DNA of 64,000 bases from Actinernus sp. WN-2022 (Eukaryota; Cnidaria; Anthozoa; Actiniaria; Actinernidae). The stretch lies in NCBI GenBank assembly GCA_030867875.1, contig JAOWCC010001609.1:992001-1056000 (forward strand), read 5' to 3'. Shown here piece after piece: positions 10,615 through 20,327 of this stretch. The notes under the pieces are model-generated. The model saw only the letters and a list, made by a program, of their open reading frames with translations, ran no database searches and was not told where the DNA came from. The translations under genes were made by a program, and so were the position numbers. How positions within the stretch are numbered: the stretch's first letter is position 1; each line of letters starts with the position of its first letter.

Positions 10615-10697
10615 TTTGTCTATACCTATACCTATCTTCTCTCTAAATGTTTGTGGAGGTAGTTATTTCGGTTCACTAACGCCCTCTTAGTGCGATT

Positions 10698-13600
10698 TCA
10701 AAGACTGTATTCTATAGGCTCAGTGTGGATTCCATCTGGAAGTACTAGCCTTTTATCGTAGTAAGCTGAAAGTCCAAGCTTATGCTGTGTGTAAGTTGCC
10801 ATACCTTCTGGTAGTAAACGGAATCCTCGGTTTTCTGCTTTATCGATACTACCACATAAGGCTTCATTGAATCGATCCCACGTAACATCGTTGTGCCTCT
10901 TCGACATCCCTTTGGTGGAATATTTGCGAGTAGCGCCTCCATCGACATACCAAGCTTTAGAACATAGTGCAATAGCTCGTTGTCCTTCGAGTTCAAGTTT
11001 GAAGAGTCCTGGCGTGCGACCACTCCATTTGTCCCAAGCTAACCAATCATTTCTATGGTTTGCGAAAGCCTCTCGCAGGTCTGATCGTACAACTTCGTCA
11101 ATGCTGTTTCCCGAAATTGCAATGTACGCGCTATCAGTATCCATCTGTATGTATTCGAAATCCTCTCGATCAATATACTTGTCAAGGAAGTCGTAGTAGA
11201 ATTCGAGCATACGAAGCTTGGCGAGTTGATATACAGAGATACCAACTTGGAAAGGTCGTTTGATTTGGATCTGATTCTTTCTACTCTCGAGTTCATATGC
11301 GTCACCAATTTCCTCTAAGTCTGAAAACCAAACACTACGCAACGCTTTGTCAACGACATTCTCATCCTTGGTATAGGTGAAATTTGTTTGGCCTCCCAAA
11401 TCTTCAATCAACTTTCCATAGGCGCTATTTCCAAGTAACTTGAATACATCTGCAAGTAGAGCTTTACTTTTGTCTATATCTCCTGTCCTTCGTGCTTCGG
11501 TGACTTGATCTACAAACCATTCAAATACTTTTTTGGGTTCATAGTCTATTGTGCGATAGACCACAGTTATAATCGCTCCATGATCAAGATACCAACGTAG
11601 TAGAGGAGCATAGAGTAACAACTTTTTTCCGGCGAGACAACCAACTAACTTCTTGGTATTAGATCTCTTTCGGCCAGTCTTCTCAAGGTAGGATAACATT
11701 TCTGATGGGATTGCTTAATCTGGAATTTCTCTTTTGTAGAAGAAGGGTGGCATCTCCTCGAATTTCTTCCATAGCTTTTTAGGTATCTCGATATCTACCT
11801 CTGCATATCCAAACCACGTTCCATTACGTAGACGTTCGACAAGTCCTTTGACGACTGGACCTGGCTCGTCATAGTGAACAACCTTTTCTTTTCCACAAGG
11901 CATTTCGAGTGCCATAGTAGAAAGATATAGGGCGTTGGCATCGTATCCAAGGATCTTACGACAAATTTTGGTTCCACCCTGATGACTACGAATCTTAGTT
12001 ATTCCTGCTTCATGACGTCTAGTGAATATTATACTTGGGCCACCAACGATAGCACCTTTGAGCATATGATAAGCCTCCTCGCATGGGGCAAACAACTCAG
12101 CGCCACGTTCTACACTACCTCGAAGTAGAAACTGTAGTGAGACTCCGGGAATAGATACTGCGTCTTTTAGTATGTCTACACCTTTTTCATGATAGAAATT
12201 ACGCATCTTCTCGAGAGCCTCTAGAAATGGAATTACATCCAAGTTGTTATAGTATCGTAGCCAGTCTGCAAATATCTTCATTCCCTTATCGTGGAAGGTG
12301 CGCTTACAATCATCGAACTCTTCCCTAGATAGTAGGTGTTGCCCTTTTAGCTTTGATCCCTACTCTCGATAATCTGGCAATCCGATGTGATCCAATTTGT
12401 CTGGAGAATCAAACCACTCGTATGGAAAGAAACTCTTTTGCAACTCACATCCATATGCAGTGATCCAACGTTCATAGGAAGTACCTGGTCCAAGATAATT
12501 CATCACATCGAGGAAACGGAATTCTGGGGTTAAGAGAAACATAGTGGTGTTGGCTTTCTTTGCCACTCTGACCTTCTTGCGTGTGTCAGCAATAGATTCC
12601 ACTAAATAGTTTCTGATCAAATTCAAATCATATCGACCGGAGTTGAATCCTAATACGGGAACTTGATTTGCCCATTCATTGATTTTCGTTTGTTGTTCTT
12701 TCGGTAGGGTGTCAAAAGAGAATTCAGGTGTCTTGGGACAGAATTGTTCGATGACAACTTCTTGGATTACTTTTGCTCTTCGTTGGAGTTCTTCGATAAA
12801 GTCGGCTATGAGTTCCTTTGGTTCGAATCGACATATAAAAGTTGGTGTGCGGTTGTATGTGTCGGCAATTGATACTGATATAGGAACATGTACGTTTTCG
12901 ATGGTTAGACGGTCTGTTGGTTGTCTTCCTTTCGTCGCTTCGAAATCATATACTATCGCGTGTGGATAAGCGGTTTGTACCGGAGTTGGAATTGGTTCGT
13001 TGGTCTTCTTCGTTGAGCCTTCCCAAGCCTCCACCACTGTATATCCGGCCGCTCGTAGCTTTGCCGTTCTTGCGCAAGTTTTACGATATAAATTCTTACC
13101 CCATGATTTACCTTTCGTACATTTTGGACACCCATGAAAGTAGCAACCATGGAATTGAAAGATCGTTTTGGAAATAGGTTCATAGCCATCGACGAGTGCT
13201 CCTTCTATGCAACGTTCTCCACCATGACCACAAGCTGCATGGTGAATATGTCGTTCGATTCTTTCCGATTCGCGTTTCAACCAACGTAGGGCTTTCTTGC
13301 TAGCGTTGTTCACTGGCCAGAATGCTTTTTCGAATGCAGATTGTGGGACTGTGATTTTTGCACCTGAACAAACGATCTTCGTTTCACCACGACTACAACG
13401 ATCTGCATGACGTTGGAGATTTGAGGCTTTCGTGAATCGTTGTTTGCAATCATTACAGATGTAGAGATCTCCGAGTTGCCAAACTTTCTTGATATAGAAG
13501 GCGTGTCCCTCGTATATCCCAATCGTCATCGTATGCTTGTAGTGAGCTGCATGTCGTGTCAGATGCCAAGCGCCATCCTTCGTAGGTTCATACACGCAAA

Positions 13601-14614
13601 TGCCTATCCCAAAGTGCAATTCGATCTTATCCAACTGGTCTAGTGAAGTTTTGGGTATATCTCGTATAGGCGCTACCAATTGATAGAACTCTTGAGCCAG
13701 TTTTCTAGCTGCGATTGTGCACCTATCTACGGCTGTCCCTCTGTATATAGCAAGGCATCGCCAAAAGCATAGGTTATCGTTGTATTTGTCGATGGAAAAA
13801 TCCCCTTTTTCTGTCTAAGCCATTGTGGTAGTGGACCGGTACCCAACAAAGGTTGTCGATCGATTATGACTTTGACATCCACTTGGATCCAACGTACGAA
13901 TGCCCACTGAGTGTCGGGTCGCTCTATATTATCGGGATTCAATCTGGCAATGTCCTTGTTGTTTATCCATCCCGCCGCATCGCCTAGAATATTTATCCAT
14001 GGAGATCCTGAACCTGTCTTGGAAAATATAATTACACGCCCGTCCTTGACGTTGCGAATGCGGTAGACATAGCTATAGCGTAGATAGAAACTAGTTTCGA
14101 TGTTTGCAGTCAACTTCTCCATGATCCTATGTGTCAAATCTCTCGCTACACCTTTGAAAAATCGCCACCGAATTGTGCGTCTACCTTTCTCCTCCCCCTC
14201 AAGTGTGCCATCTCACTCATCGAGAATAGTAGCTGCCTCTCGAATGATGCTGCGTGATAGTGGTTCACTGCGAGGATTTTGTAGGATTCTCCGTCCTATT
14301 CGTCGTAGATGTGGTACCCGCATTTGAGGATTAGCTTTCATCTGGTCTGCAACAGTTTTAGCACGTAGACTTGCTGATGCATCCTCCCTAAGTTGTTTGC
14401 GTTCTCGCGCACGTTGGGCACGTTTGTGTGGATTTTCTGGATCTCCTCGAAGAGCTGGAAACCTACCCATTTTGATGTGTCTTCCATACCTATTACGTTC
14501 TTCATCAACCAAAGCTGAATCTATTGCATGAATGAGTTCGTGTTTGCGTAACTTAGAGAAGCCACGAATTCCAAACTGTTTTGCCGTCCTGCGTAGGTCT
14601 TGGAGGGTAACCAT
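10698..14614 (-). pseudogene. Protein-primed DNA polymerase B, broken
   Basis: Homologue of the intact polymerase at 15,820-19,410, reading leftward from ATG 14,614. The polymerase motifs (YDANALYLSTM, KLLGNSAYGKL, YIQMDTDSAYI), the zinc finger and the FHGCYFHGCPKC motif are all recognisable. Four lesions break it: a TGA at 14,213-14,215, a one-base frameshift near 13,796-13,804, a TAG at 12,360-12,362 and a TAA at 11,715-11,717. Its N-terminus is about 110 residues longer than the inner copy and begins with a SAP/Rho-N-like helix-extended-loop-helix (TLQDLRRTAKQFGIRGFSKL) followed by a basic segment. The gene starts at the edge of the right TIR. Confidence 0.9.
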
Positions 14615-14625
14615 TTTCCGTTGTC

Positions 14626-14825
14626 AATACTTATATGAGTGGTAGTCTCTAAGTGCTGTGTGACAGTCAATATCTCCTACATATCCCTGCTCTGTCAATA
14701 CTTATATGATGGCTAGCTCTAAATGCTTTGTGAAAAGTCGTATCTTCTACATATCCCTGCTCTGTCAATACTTATATGATGGCTAGCTCTAAATGCTTTG
14801 TGAAAAGTCGTATCTTCTACATATC
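14626..14825. repeat. 70-bp tandem repeat, 3 copies (right)
   Basis: Inverted counterparts of the units at 8,459-8,660. They lie between the divergently placed polymerase start (14,614) and the end of the zinc-protein gene, so they form the presumed polymerase promoter region. Confidence 0.85.
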
Positions 14826-14830
14826 CTACT

Positions 14831-15118
14831 CTAATCGATTGGGAGGTAGTTCTTTTCCAATTCCAATAACACCTTTGCGAAGCGAACCTTAGTATAACGT
14901 TTTTTATCTTTGAGGTGTTGACTCGTTTTCTGTCCACACCTCGAGCAAAGTCCATAACTAGTACGACACCCAATCCCACAGTTCGAACAGGGTATTGGTG
15001 ATCTACTTCCCTCTCTTATCTGATAATTATGTTGAGCACAGTACTCTGTATTATATCGCTTTCTTTTACACTCGTAATCCTTCCCAAGCATCAACCAGAT
15101 ACAAGTGGCTTTATCCAT
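14831..15118 (-). CDS. Cysteine-rich zinc-binding protein, right TIR copy
   Basis: Same 95-aa protein as at 8,164-8,451, in the right TIR, with an identical cysteine/histidine pattern over the whole frame. The upstream sequence differs slightly (the in-frame extension changes), which supports the internal ATG at 15,118 as the start. Two identical copies in TIRs mean the element carries this gene twice, a dosage arrangement also found in TIR-located genes of large DNA viruses. Confidence 0.65.
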   Translation of the reverse strand: MDKATCIWLMLGKDYECKRKRYNTEYCAQHNYQIREGSRSPIPCSNCGIGCRTSYGLCSRCGQKTSQHLKDKKRYTKVRFAKVLLELEKNYLPID

Positions 15119-15316
15119 GAGGCTGTCTATTCGTATATATCTGTCAGTCTCTAATAGCTTGGGGGAATGTGGAGTTGGAAGTCCTGGCAAAAGATGGAAG
15201 CCTTGGAAAAAATGGAAGAAAACAACAACGATGCCACCCATATCGAACCTGGGGGGGTAAATAATACCTTTTGTGCTGCAATTCGGTGTCAAATAGATGT
15301 TTTGGGCCTAAAAAGG

Positions 15317-15549
15317 AGTAGTATAGTCGGAGTCAGATAAATACCACTTTTTCTTGCACAAGAAAACTCAAAAAGTTGGTCTACTTATGGACGCCTTGTT
15401 TTCTTGCACAAGGGGCGTCATAAAGCGAATTCAGAAATCCACTTCATGACGCCCCTTGTGCAAGAAAAAAGGCGTCCATAAGTAGACAACTTTTTAAGTT
15501 TATCTTGCACAAGAAAAAGTTGTATTTATCTGACTCCGACTATACTACT
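15317..15549. repeat. Terminal palindrome, left
   Basis: The block begins AGTAGTATAGTCGGAGTC and ends with GACTCCGACTATACTACT. Arms of about 105 bp pair with few mismatches around an asymmetric centre near 15,425-15,445 (AAAGCGAATTCAGAAATCC). Each arm also contains small inner palindromes such as TTTCTTGCACAAG. It could fold into a hairpin or cruciform. Confidence 0.88.
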
Positions 15550-15649
15550 AGGGGTAACTAAGGGTCATTCAAAGTGTCACTAGACATTCTTGTACATAAA
15601 ATCCAACTTGATAATCCTATTAGAGATATGATTACATATAGTTATATCG
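15317..15649 (+). repeat. Left TIR of the inner element (333 bp)
   Basis: Appears identical by eye to the reverse complement of 28,761-29,093. The first 233 bp is an imperfect palindrome; the remaining 100 bp ends in the promoter-like TATAGTTATATCG. Confidence 0.92.
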
Positions 15650-15810
15650 CCGCAACATCCTTACACATAAAATCCAAAACTCGAGTATCTGTTAAAGCTA
15701 TCCTAACACATAGTTATACCGAAGAGAGATATATCGCCCCGCAACAGCCTTACACCTAGAAATCTAAATTTGGAGTATCTGTTAAAGCTATCCTAATATA
15801 TAGTTGTATC
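15592..15810 (+). promoter_or_regulatory. Triplicated promoter block before the polymerase gene
   Basis: Three diverged tandem units (about 15,592-15,649, 15,660-15,720, 15,748-15,810) each begin with a TACA-ATAAAATCC-like phrase, contain a GTTAAAGCTATCCTA- or GATAATCCTATTA-like phrase, and end with the motif TATAGTTATA or TATAGTTGTAT. The last motif (15,797-15,810) ends 9 bp before the ATG at 15,820. The first unit lies in the TIR and is shared with the right-end F-box gene. Confidence 0.6.
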
Positions 15811-15819
15811 GAAGGGAGA

Positions 15820-18800
15820 ATGGTGAGACCACGTAGTGAACCACTTCCACGGAGTCTAGCTCGAGAGGCAGGTGCTATTCTAGAGGAGAGAGATGGAATG
15901 CTCGAGGGAGTGGAGATAGGCCGCCGTACTATCCGATGGCGCTTCTTCCAAGGTGTGGCAGGAGATTTGACCCCTAGGATCATGGAAAAGTTAGTTGCAA
16001 ATGTAACCACCAGCTTCTACCTACGCTACAGCTACACCTATCGCATTCGCAATGTCAACGACGGACGCGTGATTCTATTCTCCAAGACTGTCCCAGGCTC
16101 TCCATGGGTGAACATCCTAGAAGATGCAGAAGAGTGGATCAATAGCAAGGAGACAGCTCGATTGAATCCCGACAACATCACTCGACCAAATACCCAATGG
16201 GCCTTTGTGCGTTGGATATACGTAGATGTGAAAGTTGTGATCGATCGTCAGCTTTTGTTGGGAACAGGTCCACTACCCCAATGGCTTCGCTATAAGAGAG
16301 GAATACTTGCCCTTGATCGGTATGGCGACAACCTATGTCTTTGGCGCTGCCTTGCCATGCATGAAGGAGCACGAATAGATAGGTGTTGCGTCAAAGCTCG
16401 AAAACTTGCCCAGGCCTTCTATCGTCTGACAGCGCCCACACAAGACGTTCCCAGAACTTCCATAGACCAGCTGGAGGAAGTCGAGTTGCACTTTAGAATC
16501 GGTATTCGGGTGTATGAACCCACGGAGGATGGCGCTTGGCATCTGACGCGACATGCAGCTCACTACAAGCATACGATGACGATTGGGATACACGAAGGAC
16601 ATGCCTTCTACGTCAAGAACGTCGACAAGATAGGGAGTGTCTACGTATGCAACGATTGTAAGCAACGGTTCACAAAAGCCTCGAACCTTCACCGCCATGC
16701 AGATCGTTGCAGGCGTGGCGAAACGAAGATTGTTTGCCCCGGAAAAGTAATTACAGTACCTCAGTCGGCATACGAAAAAGCCTTCTGGCCAGAGAGCACC
16801 GCTAGCAAAGTCGCTCTATGCTGGTTGGAACGCGAAACCAAAAGGATTGGACAACACATTCATCATGCAGCTTGTGGGCATGGTGGAGAGCATTGGATAG
16901 AAGGAGCGCCGGTCGACGGCTACGAACCTATTTCGAAAACCATCTTTCAATTTCATGGATGCTATTTCCATGGCTGCCCGAAATGCTTCCCTAGGGAAAG
17001 GAGGCTCTATCTCAAGACCTGTGAAAGAACGGCAAAGCTACAAGGAGCTGGTTATACAGTAGTGGAAGCTTGGGGCTGCTCCACAAAGAAGAAAAACAAA
17101 CCGGTCCCCACACCAACACAAACTGTCTACCCACACTTCATAGTTTACGATTTCGAAGCCTATCTCGACACGACAAAAGGAAGACAACCAACAGACCACC
17201 TGACCATCGAAAACGTTCACGTTCCCATATCAGTATCAATTGCCGACACGTACAATCGAAAGTCAACCCACATCTGTCGACGCAATCCAAAAGAACTCAT
17301 CGAAGCCTTCGTCGAAGAACTCCAGCGAAGAGCAGAGACAATCCAAGAAGTCGTTGTGGAACAGTTCTGCCCCAAGACACCTGAATTCTCTTTTGACACC
17401 CTACCAAAGAAACAACGAGCTAGGATCGACGAATGGATCAACCAAGTTCCAGTAGTGGGATTCAACTCTGGCAGGTACGATCTCAATCTGATCAGGGAGC
17501 ACTTCGTAGGAATCATTGCTGACACCTGTTCAAAGATCCTGGTAGCAAAGAAAGCCAATTCCACTATGTTCCTATTGACCCCAGATTTCCGTTTCCTAGA
17601 TGTGATCAACTACCTTGGACCTGGAACTTCTTATGAACGTTGGGTCGCTGCCTATGGCTGTGAGTTGCAAAAGAGTTTCTTCCCATATGAGTGGTTCGAT
17701 TCTCCAGACAAGTTGGATCACATTGGATTACCAGACTATCCAGAGTGGGGTTCGAAGTTGAAAAGAGAACATCTACTATCTATGTCAGAGTTCGAAGACT
17801 GCAAGCGCACCTTTCTCGACAAAGGAATGGAAACCTTTGCAGACTGGCTACGATACTACAACGACCTAGATGTAGTTCCATTCCTAGAGGCACTCGAAAA
17901 GATGAGAGATTTCTATCACGAGAAAGGAGTAGACATGCTGAAAGACGCAGTGTCCATCCCAGGAGTCTCACTACAGTTCCTGCTTCGAGGTAGTGTAGAA
18001 AGGGGAGCTGAGATGTACGCTCCAAGTAAGGAAGCCTACCGCATGCTGAAAGACGCTGTCGTGGGAGGTCCAAGCATAGTGTTCACCAGACTCCACGAAT
18101 CAGGAGTGACTAAGATTCGTAGTCATCAGGGAGGAACTAAGACTTGTCGTAAGATTCTTGGATACGATGCCAACGCCCTATATCTTTCTACCATGGAATT
18201 CGAAATGCCTTGTGGAAAAGAAAAGGTTGTGCACTATGACGATCCAGGTCCAGCCACTGAAGGATTCGTTGAATGTCTACTTGGTGGAACGTGGTTTGGA
18301 TATGCAGAAGTAGACATCGAGATACCAAAGAAATTGTGGAAGGAATTTGAGGAGATGCCACCCTTCTTCTACAACAAGAAAATCCCCAAAGAAGCAATCC
18401 CTCCAGAAATGCTGGCCTACCTCACAAAGACAGGTAGAAAGCTCAGCGAGGAAAAGAAGCTAGTTGGGAGTCTCTCTGGAAAGAAGTTGCTACTCTATGC
18501 TCCTCTTCTACTTTGGTATGTAGATCATGGCGCAGTGATCACTGCTGTCTACCGCACGATAGATTACGAACCCAAAGAAATCTTCGGATGGTTCGTGGAC
18601 CAAGTCACTGAGGCACGTCGTATGGGAGATGAAGATAAAGGTGAGGCTTTGCTGGCAGATGTGTTCAAGCTACTAGGAAACAGCGCCTATGGAAAGTTGC
18701 TCGAAGACTTGGGACGCCAAACGAAAGTCACCTATACAAAAGATGAGAAGGTTGTGGACAAGGCATTGCGAAGTGTTTGGTTCGAAGACCTGGAAGAGAT

Positions 18801-19410
18801 TGGCGAGGCATACGAACTCGAGAGTAGGAAAGACCAGATCCGAATCAAACGCCCTTTCCAAGTAGGTATCGCTGTGTACCAGCTCGCAAAGCTGCGTATG
18901 CTCGAGTTCTACTACGACTTCCTCGATAAGTACATCGACCGAGATGATTTCGAGTACATCCAGATGGACACGGACAGTGCGTACATTGCCATCTCAGGAA
19001 ATAGCCTCGATGAGGTTGTAAGACCGGAACTACGTGAGGATTTCGAAGCCAATAGGAAGGAATGGCTAGCTTGGGACAAGTGGAGCAGTCGTACCCCAGG
19101 ACTCTTCAAACTCGAATTCGAAGGACATCGCGCCATTGCCCTATGCTCGAAAGCCTACTACGTCGATACGGGTGGCAGCAAGAAGTATTCCACTAAAGGT
19201 ATGTCTAGGCGTCACAACGATATTACGTGGGATCGATTCAAAGCAACCCTCCAGGGTAGTATCGACACAGCGAAGAACCGAGGCTTCCGACTATTGCCAG
19301 AAGGTGTGGTAACCTACGACCAATGGAAGCTTGGGCTATCGGCTTACTATGACAAAAGACGTGTTCTTCCCGATGGAATCCACACCGAGCCAATAGAGTA
19401 CGCTGTTTAG
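15820..19410 (+). CDS. Protein-primed DNA polymerase B
   Basis: An intact 1,196-aa family B polymerase of the Polinton type, expected to replicate the linear element using a protein primer. Exonuclease motifs: D444-F-E446 (VYDFEAYLD), N549/D554 (GFNSGRYDLN), Y680/D684 (YYNDLD). Polymerase motifs: A at D783 (GYDANALYLSTM), B at K950-G958 (KLLGNSAYG), C at D1050/D1052 (MDTDS). The N-terminal half has three further parts: an OTU-protease-like segment at 169-179 (GDNLCLWRCLA), a C2HC finger at C277-C280-H293-C297, and FHGCYFHGCPKC at 378-389, a motif seen in Vsr/PD-(D/E)XK-like domains of this polymerase group. Compared with the outer copy it lacks the first 110 or so residues including the SAP/Rho-N-like segment. 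It ends convergently, sharing TTAG with the next gene. Confidence 0.95.
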   Translation: MVRPRSEPLPRSLAREAGAILEERDGMLEGVEIGRRTIRWRFFQGVAGDLTPRIMEKLVANVTTSFYLRYSYTYRIRNVNDGRVILFSKTVPGSPWVNILEDAEEWINSKETARLNPDNITRPNTQWAFVRWIYVDVKVVIDRQLLLGTGPLPQWLRYKRGILALDRYGDNLCLWRCLAMHEGARIDRCCVKARKLAQAFYRLTAPTQDVPRTSIDQLEEVELHFRIGIRVYEPTEDGAWHLTRHAAHYKHTMTIGIHEGHAFYVKNVDKIGSVYVCNDCKQRFTKASNLHRHADRCRRGETKIVCPGKVITVPQSAYEKAFWPESTASKVALCWLERETKRIGQHIHHAACGHGGEHWIEGAPVDGYEPISKTIFQFHGCYFHGCPKCFPRERRLYLKTCERTAKLQGAGYTVVEAWGCSTKKKNKPVPTPTQTVYPHFIVYDFEAYLDTTKGRQPTDHLTIENVHVPISVSIADTYNRKSTHICRRNPKELIEAFVEELQRRAETIQEVVVEQFCPKTPEFSFDTLPKKQRARIDEWINQVPVVGFNSGRYDLNLIREHFVGIIADTCSKILVAKKANSTMFLLTPDFRFLDVINYLGPGTSYERWVAAYGCELQKSFFPYEWFDSPDKLDHIGLPDYPEWGSKLKREHLLSMSEFEDCKRTFLDKGMETFADWLRYYNDLDVVPFLEALEKMRDFYHEKGVDMLKDAVSIPGVSLQFLLRGSVERGAEMYAPSKEAYRMLKDAVVGGPSIVFTRLHESGVTKIRSHQGGTKTCRKILGYDANALYLSTMEFEMPCGKEKVVHYDDPGPATEGFVECLLGGTWFGYAEVDIEIPKKLWKEFEEMPPFFYNKKIPKEAIPPEMLAYLTKTGRKLSEEKKLVGSLSGKKLLLYAPLLLWYVDHGAVITAVYRTIDYEPKEIFGWFVDQVTEARRMGDEDKGEALLADVFKLLGNSAYGKLLEDLGRQTKVTYTKDEKVVDKALRSVWFEDLEEIGEAYELESRKDQIRIKRPFQVGIAVYQLAKLRMLEFYYDFLDKYIDRDDFEYIQMDTDSAYIAISGNSLDEVVRPELREDFEANRKEWLAWDKWSSRTPGLFKLEFEGHRAIALCSKAYYVDTGGSKKYSTKGMSRRHNDITWDRFKATLQGSIDTAKNRGFRLLPEGVVTYDQWKLGLSAYYDKRRVLPDGIHTEPIEYAV

Positions 19411-19736
19411 CGTCTAGGTACAAACAGAATTCCTTTTGGTGGTAGTTCCGTATCCCTAGGAACGACTTGTAGCTCTTCACGAACGAATCCACGTTTGGGT
19501 GCATCCTTCTCCTTCACAAGGTAGTAAAGCACAGGCTGTCCCGAAGATACTACACTTCGCGAAATGGTGTATATCTGCAAACTCCACACAGGATCAGTAG
19601 CTCTACGTTTTTCACCTCCTTCCAATTCTCCTGGTGCATAAAGATATCGAACTAGAACGTCGAATGGTAGACGCTCTTCTCTCAATCCAACGGTGCGCGA
19701 ATACGTAGGAGTCTTCAGATCTACTTGTTGCGTCAC
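19407..19736 (-). CDS. Integrase C-terminal (SH3-like) stub
   Basis: A 109-aa protein whose second half (residues of about 49-100: DPVWSLQIYTISRSV, GQPVLYYLVK, RGFVREELQVV) matches the pattern of the C-terminal beta-barrel of retroviral-type integrases carried by Polintons and Ty3-like elements (W-S-x-E-I-Y-x-I ... Y-Y-L ... G-F-x-x-E-E-L-Q). No zinc HHCC domain and no DDE catalytic core are present upstream; only 45 bp separate it from the next gene. Either it is a remnant or a stand-alone DNA- or chromatin-binding protein. Its TAA overlaps the polymerase TAG in TTAG. It follows the capsid-ATPase block in the same direction. Confidence 0.55.
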   Translation of the reverse strand: MTQQVDLKTPTYSRTVGLREERLPFDVLVRYLYAPGELEGGEKRRATDPVWSLQIYTISRSVVSSGQPVLYYLVKEKDAPKRGFVREELQVVPRDTELPPKGILFVPRR

Positions 19737-19781
19737 TACAGAACTCGTAGGTATATGTGGAGGTTCAACAGGTGTGTGACA

Positions 19782-20327
19782 CTAAAGATTCTTTAATGAT
19801 GAATATGCCTCAAGTACTACGGTTCTTTCTGGGGTATCCACTTCATATTCGTCGACTTCGTCATCCTCCTCTTTCCCTGGCGTATAGTGTGCAAGGATGT
19901 GACACATACCGCTAGCTGTCGCTACAAGTGGACCTGCTCTGGAAGACAACGACCCGGCCAGGCCAGATATCTCATTTCGGATTAATTGGTCTTCTTGTAG
20001 ATCCTTCAGTAGACCTTCGTGAGAATCTATAGGTAACACGTATGCGATTACACGAACTACTAAGCTGAGTGCTCTATTTACTAAACACCCTGTTATTTGT
20101 TTTGCTAAGACGGACTGGTATCTAGTATGTAAGCGGTCTACGTCTTTGGCTGACAGTTTAGAAATGTCCCCTAGAGAGAAATTCTTCCCTAGGTATTCCT
20201 TTGTCGAACCAGTTACGGCTAGAATCGAGAGAGCTTCCCGATCTTCCTTTACAGAGGAATGCGCATTCTCTATTTTTGGTGGGCCTGTTACATCCTCACC
20301 GAATATCTCGAGTATTCCTTTATCCAT
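19782..20327 (-). CDS. Unknown conserved-type protein, 181 aa
   Basis: I do not recognise a known domain. The protein is mostly helical by composition, with a central hydrophobic part (LVNRALSLVVRVIAYVLPI) that is probably buried and not a clear membrane span, and a very acidic C-terminal tract (GKEEDDEVDEYEVD). It overlaps the end of the ATPase gene by 8 bp and lies between it and the integrase stub, so it is probably expressed with the morphogenesis genes. A virion or packaging accessory role is inferred from position only. Confidence 0.6.
   Translation of the reverse strand: MDKGILEIFGEDVTGPPKIENAHSSVKEDREALSILAVTGSTKEYLGKNFSLGDISKLSAKDVDRLHTRYQSVLAKQITGCLVNRALSLVVRVIAYVLPIDSHEGLLKDLQEDQLIRNEISGLAGSLSSRAGPLVATASGMCHILAHYTPGKEEDDEVDEYEVDTPERTVVLEAYSSLKNL

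Larger units (their letters stand above)
14588..15316 (-). repeat. Right TIR of the outer element, inner part
   Basis: Inverted copy of 8,692 down to about 7,960. It includes the start of the polymerase gene, the three 70-bp units and the second zinc-protein gene. It breaks off at AAAGG (15,312-15,316), where the inner element begins, and continues at 29,099. Confidence 0.85.
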
